This document shows, piece by piece, positions 45,006 to 55,339 of a stretch of DNA of 64,000 nt. The notes under the pieces are model-generated. The model did not search any database. It was not told where the DNA came from and worked only from the letters and a program-made list of their open reading frames with translations. The position numbers were made by a program, and so were the translations under genes. Position 1 is the first letter of the stretch, and every line of letters begins with the position of its first letter. Location of the stretch: the NCBI GenBank assembly GCA_964574335.1, contig CAZNNH010000010.1, positions 1 to 64,000 on the forward strand, read 5' to 3'. This stretch comes from CAZNNH01 sp964574335 (GTDB lineage Bacteria; Acidobacteriota; Vicinamibacteria; Fen-336).

Positions 45006-45532
45006 GGCGCTGGCTACGGGACCTGTGGGACGGCGTCTACACGGTGCTTCAGGGGATGCGCATCACCTGGCGGCACCTGTTCACGTTCTCGGCCACCCTG
45101 CAGTACCCCGAGGTGCGCTGGACGCTCCCCCCGAAGAGCCGGATGCGCCTGTTCATGAAGTTCGAGGACTGCATCGGGTGCGGCCAGTGCGCTCGGGCCT
45201 GCCCGGTCAACTGCATCACCATCGAGACCGAGAAGCGCCCCAAGGAATCCCAGCCCTGGTTCGCCTCCAACGGCCAGCCGATCCGCCTCGACGTGAAGGT
45301 CTTCGACATCGACATGTCGCTGTGCTGCTACTGCAACCTGTGCACGTACCCGTGCCCCACCGAATGCCTCTATATGACCACGGAGTACGAGTTCGCCACC
45401 ACCGACATCCGCAACCACCTCTACCATTTCGCCAAGCCGAACGCCACGTTCCTGACCGAGAAGCCGGCTCCCAAGCCGCCCGCGGGGGCCCCGCCGTCGC
45501 CCACCCCGGCGCCGGCGCCGGCCGAGGGCTAA
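45002..45532 (+). CDS. nuoI: NADH-quinone oxidoreductase subunit I (copy 1)
   Basis: 176 residues. Two 4Fe-4S motifs are complete: CIGCGQCARACP (about 57-68) and CYCNLCTYPCP with the preceding Cys (about 103-114). They hold clusters N6a and N6b. A Pro/Ala tail covers the last 25 residues. It overlaps the nuoH stop and sits before nuoJ. Confidence 0.94.
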   Translation: MRRWLRDLWDGVYTVLQGMRITWRHLFTFSATLQYPEVRWTLPPKSRMRLFMKFEDCIGCGQCARACPVNCITIETEKRPKESQPWFASNGQPIRLDVKVFDIDMSLCCYCNLCTYPCPTECLYMTTEYEFATTDIRNHLYHFAKPNATFLTEKPAPKPPAGAPPSPTPAPAPAEG

Positions 45533-45536
45533 CCCG

Positions 45537-46037
45537 ATGACGACCGAGGCCATCATCTTCTACGCCTTCGCCATCGGGACGGTTGGCGCGGCCGCCGTGG
45601 TGGTGCTGGCGCGCAGCCTGATCTACAGCGCCTTCGCCCTGCTGTTCACCTTCTGCGGCGTGGCCGGCCTCTACGTGATGCTGGGCGCGGATTTCCTGGC
45701 CGCCACCCAGCTCCTGATCTACGTGGGCGGCATCCTGGTGCTGCTGCTGTTCGGCGTGATGCTGACCCACAAGCTCTACGACCTGGACCTGCGCACCGGC
45801 GTGACCCAGTTCTTGCCCAGCGTCGCCGTGGCAATCGGGGTCTTCGTGGTCCTCGCCGCCACCGCCGTGCGCACCGACTGGGCGGTGGCCGACGGTCGGC
45901 TCCCGGCCCCCGCCACCGAGGCGATCGGCAAGCTGTTCCTGGGGCGCTACCTGCTCCCCTTCGAGGCCGCCTCGGTGCTGCTGCTGGTGGCCCTGATCGG
46001 GGCCGCCATGATCGTCAGGCGGAAGAAGGACGCGTGA
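45537..46037 (+). CDS. nuoJ: NADH-quinone oxidoreductase subunit J
   Basis: 166-residue membrane subunit with five helices. The pi-bulge helix with the family motif GLYVMLGADFLAATQLLIYVGG is clear. It starts four bases after nuoI and is followed by nuoK. Confidence 0.93.
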   Translation: MTTEAIIFYAFAIGTVGAAAVVVLARSLIYSAFALLFTFCGVAGLYVMLGADFLAATQLLIYVGGILVLLLFGVMLTHKLYDLDLRTGVTQFLPSVAVAIGVFVVLAATAVRTDWAVADGRLPAPATEAIGKLFLGRYLLPFEAASVLLLVALIGAAMIVRRKKDA

Positions 46038-46044
46038 GGAGACG

Positions 46045-46350
46045 ATGATCACGCTGCAACACTACCTGGTCGTCTCGGCGGCCCTGTTCTCCCTCGGGAT
46101 CCTCGGCGTGCTGACCCGCCGCAACGCAGTGAACGTGCTGATGGGGATCGAGCTGATCCTGAACTCCGCCAACATCAACCTGGTGGCCTTCTCCCGCTAT
46201 GGGGTAGGAACCCTGGACGGGCAGATGTTCGCGATCTTCGTGATCGTCGTCGCCGCCGCCGAGGTGGCCGTGGCCCTGGCCATCGTCCTCACCCTCTACC
46301 GCCTGCGCCGGACCCCGAACCTGGACGAGGCGGACATGCTCCGCGGATGA
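46045..46350 (+). CDS. nuoK: NADH-quinone oxidoreductase subunit K
   Basis: 101-residue, three-helix subunit. The proton-path Glu residues lie in LMGIELILNSANINLVAFS and FVIVVAAAEVAVALAIVL. It is the last gene of the first tight run. nuoL and nuoM would be expected next, but a hairpin repeat and then nuoN follow. Confidence 0.94.
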   Translation: MITLQHYLVVSAALFSLGILGVLTRRNAVNVLMGIELILNSANINLVAFSRYGVGTLDGQMFAIFVIVVAAAEVAVALAIVLTLYRLRRTPNLDEADMLRG

Positions 46351-46364
46351 GCTTTGATGCGGTC

Positions 46365-46448
46365 GGGGACATGACCGGATTCCGAGCTCTCCTTTCGGGG
46401 AATCCGGATCGTGTCCCCCGAAAGCCGGGGAATCCGGATCGTGTCCCC
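46365..46448. repeat. REP-like inverted repeat between nuoK and nuoN
   Basis: GGGGACATGACCGGATTCC (46365-46383) faces GGAATCCGGATCGTGTCCCC (46399-46418), giving a long imperfect stem with a 15-base loop. A second right-hand half follows at 46429-46448. The same words recur around 55340-55760, in both orientations, so this is a dispersed palindromic family. Confidence 0.8.
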
Positions 46449-46480
46449 GAGACGGGGACGAACGGAGGAGCGGTTAGCTG

Positions 46481-47974
46481 ATGTCGCAGGTTCTCGAGAG
46501 CAGTCGGTCGTTCCTGCCGGAGCTGCTGCTGGTGGCGGGACTGCTGCTGGTGGTGCTGGTCGACGCCAGTGGCGTGCGGGGACGGCACGCCGTCACCCGG
46601 TGGCTGACGCTTCTGAGCCTGCTGCTGTCGTTCGTCCTCTGCCTGCGCCCCTCGGGACCGACCCGCGAGATCTGGAGCGGGATGCTGGTGCACGATCCGG
46701 TCGCCGTCTTCTTCAAGGCGCTCCTGATCCTGGCCGCGTTGCTGGTGGTCCTGATGTTCACCTTCGAGAGCTCGCGCGAGCTCCGGGGTCTGGGACCGGG
46801 GGAGTTCCACGCCCTGATGCTGGCGGTGACGGTCTCCTGCCTGATGCTGGCGGCGGCCAACGACCTGGCCATGATCTACCTGGCCCTGGAGATGGTCTCG
46901 ATCGGCTCCTACGTCCTGGTCGCCTACCTGAAAGGGGACCGCCTCTCCAACGAGGCCTCGCTCAAGTACATCCTGTTCGGGGCGGTGTCGACCGGCGGCA
47001 TGCTGTACGGCCTCTCGCTGCTGTACGGCGTCACCGGTACCACGGCGCTTCCCGAGATCCGCGACTATCTGGCCGCGGGGGTGGCCGGCCCGACCTGGAC
47101 CACGGTCTATCTGGCGGCCCTCCTGGTTTTCGCCGGCTTCGGCTTCAAGACCGCGACCGTTCCCTTCCACTTCTGGTGCCCGGACGTCTACCAGGGGGCC
47201 CCCACCCCGGTCACGGCCTACCTCTCGGTGGCCCCCAAGGCGGCGGGCTTCGCGGTGATGCTGCGCTTCTTCTCGAGCGGAATGTCCTTCGACAGCGGGG
47301 TGACCGAAGGGCTCTCGGCGGTGACCGGCTGGCCACAGATGCTGATGGTCCTCTCGGTCGCCACCATGACGGTGGGCAACATCGCGGCCCTGACCCAGAC
47401 CAACATGAAGCGGCTGCTCGCCTACTCGTCCATCGCCCACGCCGGCTACATCATGATGGGGGTGGTGGCCCTCTCCGAGAACGGCACCCGGGCCCTGATG
47501 ATCTACCTGCTGGCCTACCTGGTGATGAACCTGGGCGCCTTCCTGGTGGTCACGTTGGTCCACGCCCAGGACGGGACCTTCGACCTGCGCGACTACCCGG
47601 GGCTGTACCGGCGAGCGCCGCTGCTGACCATCGCGATGTCGATCTTCATGCTCTCGCTGATCGGGATCCCCCCGTTCGTGGGCTTCCTGGGGAAGCTCTA
47701 CGTGTTCGGGGCCATCGTCGAGAAGGGGCCGGGCCTCTACTGGTACGCGTTGGTGGGCGCGATCAACGCGGCGGTGGCCGCCTTCTACTACGCCCGGGTC
47801 CTCAAGACCATGATCATCGACGAGGGCAACGAGGACAAGCCTCCCATGCGGCTCCGCCGGCTGGACCTTCTCTGGGTGCTGCTGCTGGCCGCCGCCAACA
47901 CCCTCCCGCTGTTCGCCTGGAGCGTGATCCACGGCTGGGTGGCCGGCTCGGCCTTGCTCTACGCCCGCATGTGA
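46481..47974 (+). CDS. nuoN: NADH-quinone oxidoreductase subunit N
   Basis: 497-residue antiporter-like pump subunit with about 14 helices. Key residues are seen: Glu in YLALEMVSIGSYVLVAYL, Lys in SLKYILFG, Lys in GFGFKTATVPFHFWCPDVY and the late NMKRLLAYSSIAHAGY. It starts 131 bases after nuoK, behind the repeat, with GGAGGAGCGG upstream. It is the only L/M/N-type subunit in the window. Confidence 0.95.
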   Translation: MSQVLESSRSFLPELLLVAGLLLVVLVDASGVRGRHAVTRWLTLLSLLLSFVLCLRPSGPTREIWSGMLVHDPVAVFFKALLILAALLVVLMFTFESSRELRGLGPGEFHALMLAVTVSCLMLAAANDLAMIYLALEMVSIGSYVLVAYLKGDRLSNEASLKYILFGAVSTGGMLYGLSLLYGVTGTTALPEIRDYLAAGVAGPTWTTVYLAALLVFAGFGFKTATVPFHFWCPDVYQGAPTPVTAYLSVAPKAAGFAVMLRFFSSGMSFDSGVTEGLSAVTGWPQMLMVLSVATMTVGNIAALTQTNMKRLLAYSSIAHAGYIMMGVVALSENGTRALMIYLLAYLVMNLGAFLVVTLVHAQDGTFDLRDYPGLYRRAPLLTIAMSIFMLSLIGIPPFVGFLGKLYVFGAIVEKGPGLYWYALVGAINAAVAAFYYARVLKTMIIDEGNEDKPPMRLRRLDLLWVLLLAAANTLPLFAWSVIHGWVAGSALLYARM

Positions 47975-48104
47975 GGCGGGCCGACGGCGGCGGTCTGATG
48001 CGTTATGATCAAGAGCAACCCCGCCCCGAAGCCCCCTGTCGGCGGGCGGCGCGCCCGCGCGGGGTGGGGCATCCCCAGCGCGGGGTAGCAAGAGGCTCGG
48101 TCTG
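47975..48104 (+). promoter_or_regulatory. Spacer before the second nuo block, candidate promoter
   Basis: TATGAT (48004-48009) is a fair -10 box, with no convincing -35. A 35-codon frame from ATG 47999 ends in TGA overlapping the nuoB2 ATG, so a leader peptide is conceivable but its composition is not convincing. Confidence 0.3.
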
Positions 48105-48771
<667 letters not shown>

Positions 48772-48779
<8 letters not shown>

Positions 48780-50481
48780 CGCCACCGCCCCCACCACGAT
48801 CTCCGCGCTCGATCGTCCCGCCGCCTCGCGGCTCAAGGAGCGGCTGGGCTCCGGCTTCGTGACCGCCTCGGAGTTCCGCGGCGATCTGGCCATCACCGTG
48901 ACGCCGGCCGCCTGGGTCGAGGCGGCCCGGCTGCTGCGGGACGACCCCGACCTCGACTTCAAGCTCTTCCTCGACCTGTGCGGGGTCGACCACCTGGATC
49001 GGGAGGGCCACGAGACGCGCTACGAGGTGGTGCTCCACGCCTACTCGGTGTCGAAGCGCCACCACGTCCGGCTCAAGACCGGCCTTCCCGAGGAGGCCCC
49101 CAGGCTCGCCACCCTGACCGGCGTCTACAAGGGCGCCAACTGGTTCGAGCGCGAGGCGTGGGACCTCTACGGCATCGTCTTCGAGGGGCACCCCAAGCTG
49201 ACCCGGCTGCTGACCCACAAGGACTTCGTGGGCCACCCGATGCGCAAGGACTATCCCACCGCGATGCGGCACGTCCTCAAGGAGCCGCTGCAGTACCTGC
49301 TGGACGTCCCCGAGGGCCAGGAGGGCCTGATCGTCAACATCGGGCCGTCGCACCCGGCGATGCACGGGGCGTTCCGGGTCCAGGCGTTGATGGACGGCGA
49401 GACGATCCAAGACGCCGAGGCCGAGCTCGGCTACATGCACCGCAACTTCGAGAAGATGGCCGAGAGCCGGACCTACTGGCAGGTGATCCCCTACACCGAC
49501 CGGCTCAACTACTGCTCGTCGTTCATGAACGGCCACGGCTGGGCGCTGGCGGTGGAGAAGCTGCTCGGCATCCAGGCGCCGCCGCGGGCCGAGGCGGTGC
49601 GGGTGATCCTCTCCGAGCTCTCGCGCATCATGGACCACATCGTCTGCGTGAGCGCGAACCTGGTGGACCTCGGCGCCATCACCCCCTTCTTCGTGATGTT
49701 CCGGGCTCGGGAGGACATCTACGACCTTCTCGAGGCCTGCTGCGGGGCCCGCCTCACCGTCTCCTACGTCCGGATCGGCGGCCTGGCCCAGGACGTCCCC
49801 GAGGACTTCGTGGCGCGCTGCCACCGGGTGCTGGCCAGCGTCCGCGAGGCCCTGAGGCAGGGGCACCAGCTCCTCACCCGAAACGTCATCTTCGTGCGGC
49901 GCTTCCGCGACGTCGGCACCCTCGGCGCCGACGACGCCCTCTCCTACGGCTGGGTGGGCCCCTGCTTGCGCGGCTCCGGCGTCGCCTACGACATCCGCAA
50001 GGACCACCCCTACTCGGGCTACGAGCAGTACGACTTCGACGTGCCGGTGGGCACGGTCGGCGACTGCTACGACCGCTACCTGGTGCGGATGGAGGAGATC
50101 CAGCAGAGCTGCCGGATCATCGAGCAGGCCCTGGCCAAGCTGCCGGATGGACCCGTCATCGTCGACGACAAGAAGGTGGCGCTGCCCCCCAAGTCGGCGG
50201 TGTACGGCAACATCGAAGCCCTCATGAACCACTTCAAGCTGGTCTACGAGGGGATCCTGCCGCCCCCCGGCGAGGTCTACGGCTACACCGAGGCGGCCAA
50301 CGGCGAGCTCGGCTTCTACATCGTCAGCGATGGTCGCAAGCACCCGTGGCGGGTGAAGGTCCGCCCGCCATGCTTCAACATCTACCAGGCGTTCCCGCAG
50401 ATGATCAAGGGGGCGCTCCTGGCCGACGTGATGGCGATCATCGGGGGGCTCAACATCATCGCCGGGGAGCTCGACCGCTGA
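48772..50481 (+). CDS. nuoCD: NADH-quinone oxidoreductase subunit C/D fusion
   Basis: 569 residues. The C part (about 1-165) has the ANWFEREAWDLYGIVFEGHP hallmark; the D part (about 185-569) has IGPSHPAMHGAFRV with the quinone-site His and ends NIIAGELDR. Copy 1 encodes C and D separately, so this fusion is of a different lineage. AAGGA lies ahead of ATG 48772. It is flanked by nuoB2 and nuoG. Confidence 0.93.
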
Positions 50482-50527
50482 TGGCCGAACGGACGGGCGC
50501 CGCGCGGGCCTAGGGAAACACGAAGCC

Positions 50528-52126
50528 ATGCCCAAGTGCACCATCAACGGGACCGAGATCGAGGTGGCCCCCGGGACCACGGTGATGCAGGCGGCCGACT
50601 CGCTCGGCATCCACATCCCCCACTTCTGCTACCACAAGGACCTGGCGGTGGACGGCAACTGCCGGATGTGCCTGGTCGAGATCGAGAAGATGCCGAAGCT
50701 GCAGATCGCCTGCAACACGGTGGTCAGCGACGGCATGGTGGTGCGCACCGACAGCGAGAAGGCCAAGGAGGCCCACCGCACCACCCTCGAGTTCCTGCTC
50801 AGCAACCACCCGATCGACTGCCCGGTCTGCGACCAGGCCGGCGAGTGCTACCTTCAGGACCAGTACATGCAGCACGGCCTGCACGACTCGCAGGTCGAGC
50901 TGGAGGAGAAGATCCGCAAGCGCAAGGTGGTGGACCTGGGCCCGATCATGCTCGACGCGGAGCGCTGCGTTCTCTGCTCCCGCTGCCTGCGCTTCGAGCG
51001 GGAGGTCACCGGCACCAACAGCCTGGAGTTCAGAAACCGCGGCGGCGTCACTCAGATCGCCAGCTTCGAGGACCGGCCGATCGCCCACCATTACGCCGGC
51101 AACCTGGCCGACGTCTGCCCGGTGGGGGCCCTGCTCTCCCACGACTTCCGCTTCAAGATGCGGGTCTGGTTCCTGGAGTCGACCCCGTCGGTGTGCCCGG
51201 GCTGCTCCACCGGCTGCAACATCTTCATCGACCACCGCGACGGTCAGGCATACCGCCTGCGGCCGCGGCGAAACGCCGAGGTCAACCGGTCCTGGACCTG
51301 CGACCCCGGTCGCAGCCTGTACCGGGACCTGACCCGCCCCTCACGGCTGGCAGCCGCTCTGGCGCGAGCTTCGGCCTCGGGCGCGCTCGAGGAGGTGGCG
51401 CTTCCAGCCGCCCTCGACCGGATCGCGTCCGCCCTGCGGGAGGCCGGGCCGCGCTCTGCCTTTCTCGCCTCGCCGCAGGCCAGCAACGAGGAGCTGTACG
51501 CCTTCCGGCTCCTGGCCGAGGCTTGCGGGGGACGGCTGGACTTCCGTGTCGGCGACCCGCAGGCGAGGGTCCGGGCGCGGGAAGACGAGGTGCTGCAGCG
51601 CCTGGACAAGAACCCCAACACCCAGGGCTGCCTCGACCTGGAGATGGGCCGCTCGGACCTGGAAGAGATCCTGGCGGCCTGCCGCGAAGGAGCCATCGAC
51701 GTGCTGCTGCTGCAGGGCCCGGAGCTGCTGCGCCAGAAGGGCGCCGGTGAGGCGCTCGCCAAGGTAGGCCTGGTGGCCGTGATGGCGAGCCACTCCGGCC
51801 CCGAGCTGGAGCGGGCCCAGGTGGTGCTGCCGACCGCCATGTGGGCCGAGACCGACGGCACCTTCACCAACTACGCGCGGCGGGTCCAGCGCTTCCGCCG
51901 GGCCTTTGCGGCCCCGGGGGACGCCCGGTCGCGGCTCGAGCTGGTGGCGGAGCTGGGGCGCCGGCTGGAACGGCCTCCGGCTCCGAGCTCGGCGCGTGAG
52001 CTGTTCGTGGAGCTGGCCGCCGCGGTCCCCGACTACCAGGGCCTCAGCCACCAGTCGCTGGGCGGCGCCGGCCGGGCGCTGCCGCTTCAGCCGGCCCCTG
52101 AGCCGGCCCTCAAACCACGGAGCTAG
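50528..52126 (+). CDS. nuoG: NADH-quinone oxidoreductase subunit G, short form
   Basis: 532 residues. The N-terminal 2Fe-2S site uses CYHKDLAVDGNCRMC plus a later Cys (about 34-64). Cluster N5 has HPIDCPVCDQAGEC, and N4 has CVLCSRC with CPVGAL. The molybdopterin-like domain opens CPGCSTGCN with SWTCD, so the optional N7 cluster seems retained. That domain is much reduced (E. coli NuoG is about 900 residues). No nuoE or nuoF is next to it, so how it receives electrons is unclear. Confidence 0.92.
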   Translation: MPKCTINGTEIEVAPGTTVMQAADSLGIHIPHFCYHKDLAVDGNCRMCLVEIEKMPKLQIACNTVVSDGMVVRTDSEKAKEAHRTTLEFLLSNHPIDCPVCDQAGECYLQDQYMQHGLHDSQVELEEKIRKRKVVDLGPIMLDAERCVLCSRCLRFEREVTGTNSLEFRNRGGVTQIASFEDRPIAHHYAGNLADVCPVGALLSHDFRFKMRVWFLESTPSVCPGCSTGCNIFIDHRDGQAYRLRPRRNAEVNRSWTCDPGRSLYRDLTRPSRLAAALARASASGALEEVALPAALDRIASALREAGPRSAFLASPQASNEELYAFRLLAEACGGRLDFRVGDPQARVRAREDEVLQRLDKNPNTQGCLDLEMGRSDLEEILAACREGAIDVLLLQGPELLRQKGAGEALAKVGLVAVMASHSGPELERAQVVLPTAMWAETDGTFTNYARRVQRFRRAFAAPGDARSRLELVAELGRRLERPPAPSSARELFVELAAAVPDYQGLSHQSLGGAGRALPLQPAPEPALKPRS

Positions 52127-52130
52127 CGCC

Positions 52131-52718
52131 ATGGCTGCCCGCGTCGTGACCGTCGACCGCAACCTGCCCACCGGCGTGCTGCCCATCCTGCAGGGGCTCT
52201 GGCTGACGCTACAGAACTTCGTACGGACCCTGTTCCTGAGGCAGGCGGCGACGATCCAGTTCCCGGAGCAGAAGCGCGTCCATTCGGCCCGCTACCGCGG
52301 GATCCACATCCTCACCCAGCGCGAGGACGGCACGCCCAAGTGCGTGGCGTGCTACATGTGCGCCACCGCCTGCCCCGCCGAGTGCATCTACATCGAGGCC
52401 GGCGAGCGCCCGGAGAAGCAGATCGAGAAGTACCCCACCCGGTTCGAGATCGACCTGTTGCGCTGCGTCTACTGCGGGTTCTGCGTGGACGCCTGCCCCG
52501 AGGAAGCGATCCTGATGAGCCGGGAGAACGATCTGGTGGGCACCTCGCGCGCCGAGCTGATCATCGACCGCGATCGGCTGATGGACCGGGCCAAGCTGGT
52601 CGAGCACGGCCCCGGCTATCGCCCCGACGACCACGACGTGCGGCGGCCGGTGCGGATCGCCGCTCTTCTCCGGCTCGAGAAGGAGCACGGGATCGTCCCG
52701 GGGATGCCGGGGCGCTGA
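52131..52718 (+). CDS. nuoI: NADH-quinone oxidoreductase subunit I (copy 2)
   Basis: 195 residues. Both 4Fe-4S motifs are complete: CVACYMCATACP (about 73-84) and CVYCGFCVDACP (about 113-124). It opens with a membrane-contact helix (ILQGLWLTLQNFVRTLFL), as normal for NuoI. It differs strongly from copy 1 at 45002. It begins four bases after nuoG. Confidence 0.93.
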   Translation: MAARVVTVDRNLPTGVLPILQGLWLTLQNFVRTLFLRQAATIQFPEQKRVHSARYRGIHILTQREDGTPKCVACYMCATACPAECIYIEAGERPEKQIEKYPTRFEIDLLRCVYCGFCVDACPEEAILMSRENDLVGTSRAELIIDRDRLMDRAKLVEHGPGYRPDDHDVRRPVRIAALLRLEKEHGIVPGMPGR

Positions 52719-52725
52719 GGACGCC

Positions 52726-53454
52726 ATGGTGCCGGATCGCGACGCCAGCTCGGGACGGACCATCCAGTACCGCTACCAGTTCCTCTTCGACGACGGCACC
52801 CGCCGTTCCTTCCTGATCACCCTCGACCACGCGTCGCTCGAGCTCCTCCAGGACCCACGAGCGGAGTATCCGGCCTGGACCGAGCTCGGCTACAAGCAGT
52901 GTCCCAATTGCCCCCTCGACGTCCGCCAGCACCCGCGTTGCCCGGTGGCGGTCCACCTGGTCGACGTGGTGGAGTTCCTGAAGGACCACCTCTCGATCGA
53001 GGAGGTGAGCGTGGAGGTCGAGTTCCACGACCGGCGGTACTCGAAGCGCACCTCGCTGCAGCAGGCGGCCAGCTCGCTGATCGGCATCTTCACGGTCACC
53101 TCCGGCTGCCCTATCCTCAACAAGCTGCGCCCGATGGTGGACACCCACCTCCCCTTCCAGACCGCCGACGAGTCCACCTATCGCACCATCTCCATGTACC
53201 TGATGGCGCAGTACTTCCTGACGCGCCGCGGGCTGGGAGCCGATTGGGAGCTGAAGGACCTGCTGAGCTTCCTGGCCCGGGCACGGGAGACCAACGCCGC
53301 CTTCTGCCGGCGTCTCCAGGCGATCGGGATCAAGGACGCGAGCCTGAACGCCCTGTCGAACCTCAACGCGATGGGCGAGATCACCAGCCTCTCGATCGAG
53401 ACCAGCGACCTTCGACGGCTGGAGAAGATCTTCGCCGAGCACTACCGGGTCTGA
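52726..53454 (+). CDS. DUF6901-family protein in the second nuo block
   Basis: 242 residues, soluble. Cys-rich near the front: YKQCPNCPLDVRQHPRCP (about 57-74) could bind metal. Later motifs are VTSGCPILNKLRPMVDTHLP, YLMAQYFLTRR and DASLNALSNLNAMG, which I recognise as the DUF6901 pattern. It starts seven bases after nuoI2, so it is cotranscribed and may assist the second peripheral arm, though no function is known for the family. Confidence 0.72.
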   Translation: MVPDRDASSGRTIQYRYQFLFDDGTRRSFLITLDHASLELLQDPRAEYPAWTELGYKQCPNCPLDVRQHPRCPVAVHLVDVVEFLKDHLSIEEVSVEVEFHDRRYSKRTSLQQAASSLIGIFTVTSGCPILNKLRPMVDTHLPFQTADESTYRTISMYLMAQYFLTRRGLGADWELKDLLSFLARARETNAAFCRRLQAIGIKDASLNALSNLNAMGEITSLSIETSDLRRLEKIFAEHYRV

Positions 53455-53470
53455 AGCCCGGACGGCCGCC

Positions 53471-54694
53471 TCAGAGCGACCGCGGTCGCGGAAGCTCGAA
53501 CGGCTTGCCGAACAGGTACCCCTGCCCGTAGCGCATCCCCATGTCCTTGAGCGTCCTCAGCTCCTCCTGGGTCTCGATCCCTTCGGCCACCACCGCGGCG
53601 TCGATCCCCTGCCCCATCTCCAGGATGGCCTTCACCACCTGCTGGCTGACCCGCCGCTCGTGCACGTCGCGGACCAGGCTCATGTCGATCTTCAGGTAGC
53701 TGACGCCGAGACGGGCGATGGTCTCGAGTCCCGAGTACCCCTTGCCGACGTCGTCGATGGCGAAGCTGAAGCCCAGCTCCACGAAGCTGTGCATCGCCTC
53801 CCGGTAGAGGCCGAGGTTCTCGATAATCTCGCGCTCGGTGATCTCGAGGGTCACCATCCGCGGTGACAGGTTGGGCCCCAGGTAGTCCACCACTCCGCGG
53901 CCCATGAAGCTCGGGTCGCGGATGGTCGAAGACACGGTGTTGACGAACAGGCGGCCGGGCCGCCCGAACACCTGCCAGTCCTCGAATCCCTGCCGGCGGC
54001 AGCAACGCTCCAGCTCCTCGGTCAGGCCGTATCGGCCGGCCAGGCCGAAGAGGACGCCCGGCGACTGCAGCTCGGTGTTGCGCGGGCCACGGGACAGGGC
54101 CTCATACCCCATCACCTGCAGCGACTCCAGCTCGTAGATCGGCTGGAAGACCGTCCACACCTGCTGGTTGAAGATTACGTCCACCAGCCGCTCCCGCTGC
54201 TCACGCTCCTGGAGCTGGCACCGGAGGTCGGCGGTCTCCTGCGCGTCGTCGACCAGGCGCAGGATCTGCCGCTCGTCGTTCTCGAGGGGGCTGTACAGCA
54301 GGAAGGCGTGCCCCACCTTGACATTGGTCCGCTCCCGCAGGTAGGGGAGGGTGAGGCGGGCGATCCGCGGGCCCACGAAGTCACGCACCCGGTCGGACAG
54401 CGTGTGCAGGCTCCTGACCGAGAAGGGCGTGTGTCCCTCGCGGGGGCCGCTCAGGAAGATCACGAAACGCTCGCCGTGCCGGGCGAAGACGTCGTCCTCG
54501 CGCACCTTCCCGCGCAGCTCCAGGAGCGTGGAGTCGGCCTGGTCACGCAGCGACCGCAACGCGGCGGCGCCGAAACCCCGCTCGATGCTCCCCAGGGGCG
54601 AGAGGTCGACCAGGATGGCGCCCAGCCCGCCCCGGTCGCGGAACATCTCGGCGACCTGCCCCTGGACCTCGTGCAGCGCTCGGATCACCGGCAT
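53471..54694 (-). CDS. EAL-domain protein with degenerate GGDEF
   Basis: 407 residues, no membrane segment. The first 165 resemble a GGDEF fold with the active motif replaced by RHGERF, so it cannot make c-di-GMP. The EAL domain (about 175-400) keeps the catalytic set: E in YEALSRG, N in LFVNT, E in LEITE, DD in AIDDVGKGYSGL, K in YLKID, E in AEGIET and Q in GQGYLFG. It is a likely c-di-GMP phosphodiesterase. It converges on the DUF6901 gene with a 16-base gap. Confidence 0.85.
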   Translation of the reverse strand: MPVIRALHEVQGQVAEMFRDRGGLGAILVDLSPLGSIERGFGAAALRSLRDQADSTLLELRGKVREDDVFARHGERFVIFLSGPREGHTPFSVRSLHTLSDRVRDFVGPRIARLTLPYLRERTNVKVGHAFLLYSPLENDERQILRLVDDAQETADLRCQLQEREQRERLVDVIFNQQVWTVFQPIYELESLQVMGYEALSRGPRNTELQSPGVLFGLAGRYGLTEELERCCRRQGFEDWQVFGRPGRLFVNTVSSTIRDPSFMGRGVVDYLGPNLSPRMVTLEITEREIIENLGLYREAMHSFVELGFSFAIDDVGKGYSGLETIARLGVSYLKIDMSLVRDVHERRVSQQVVKAILEMGQGIDAAVVAEGIETQEELRTLKDMGMRYGQGYLFGKPFELPRPRSL

Positions 54695-54799
54695 CTGGAC
54701 ATTCTGCGCAAAGTGGGCCCGATCTCCAAGCCGGCCCGGGACCCGCTCCCGGTGTCATAATGGCGACGTCATCGGTGGGGGACAAAAAGGGGGAGCGCG

Positions 54800-55339
54800 A
54801 TGAAGACCTTGTCTGGGCGGCTCGGCAGACTCCTCCCCGCGCTGCTCCTGGCGCTGGGAGCCACCCACCTGGGCGCCCAGGAGATGACCGGCGTCGCCAC
54901 CGTGTACCTGGCCGACGGCTCGACCGTCCCGCTCCGGGATTGGACCCTCAGCTACGAGTACACGGTGCGCGGCAAGACGACGCCCATGGCCCAGGCCAGG
55001 GCCGAGAGCCGGACCGCCCGGGAGCTGTGGCTGGACAAGGACGTCTATCCCCTCGCCGGGAGCCGGCTGCAGCTCCTCTACAAGAAGCAGTCCCCGTTCA
55101 TCGACAAGATCGCCTACCAGGGCCAGGACAAGAAGAAGGACCTCAAGCCCAAGGCGCCCCACCGCGATCGGCTCGCCCCGGATGCCGACGGCGACCTGCT
55201 GGTGGTGCCGCAGAGCCTCGACCTCAGGGGCGAGACCCTGACCGGGACCAAGCGTTCCTTCTGCCTGCTGAGCTACACCGTGCTGGTGGTCTGCTTCTCG
55301 GAGCCCTCACAGCAGGTGGTCAAGGTCGAGTTCCAGTAG
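54800..55339 (+). CDS. Secreted hypothetical protein
   Basis: 179 residues with a signal peptide (1-26, LLLALGATHLGAQ). The mature part is probably a small beta domain: GVATVYLADGSTVPLRDWTL, YEYTVRGK, KDVYPLAGSRLQLLYKK and YTVLVVCFSEP. No family recognised. GGGGGAGCGCG precedes the ATG, and a CATAAT lies about 40 bases upstream. A repeat cluster begins right after its stop. Confidence 0.7.
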   Translation: MKTLSGRLGRLLPALLLALGATHLGAQEMTGVATVYLADGSTVPLRDWTLSYEYTVRGKTTPMAQARAESRTARELWLDKDVYPLAGSRLQLLYKKQSPFIDKIAYQGQDKKKDLKPKAPHRDRLAPDADGDLLVVPQSLDLRGETLTGTKRSFCLLSYTVLVVCFSEPSQQVVKVEFQ

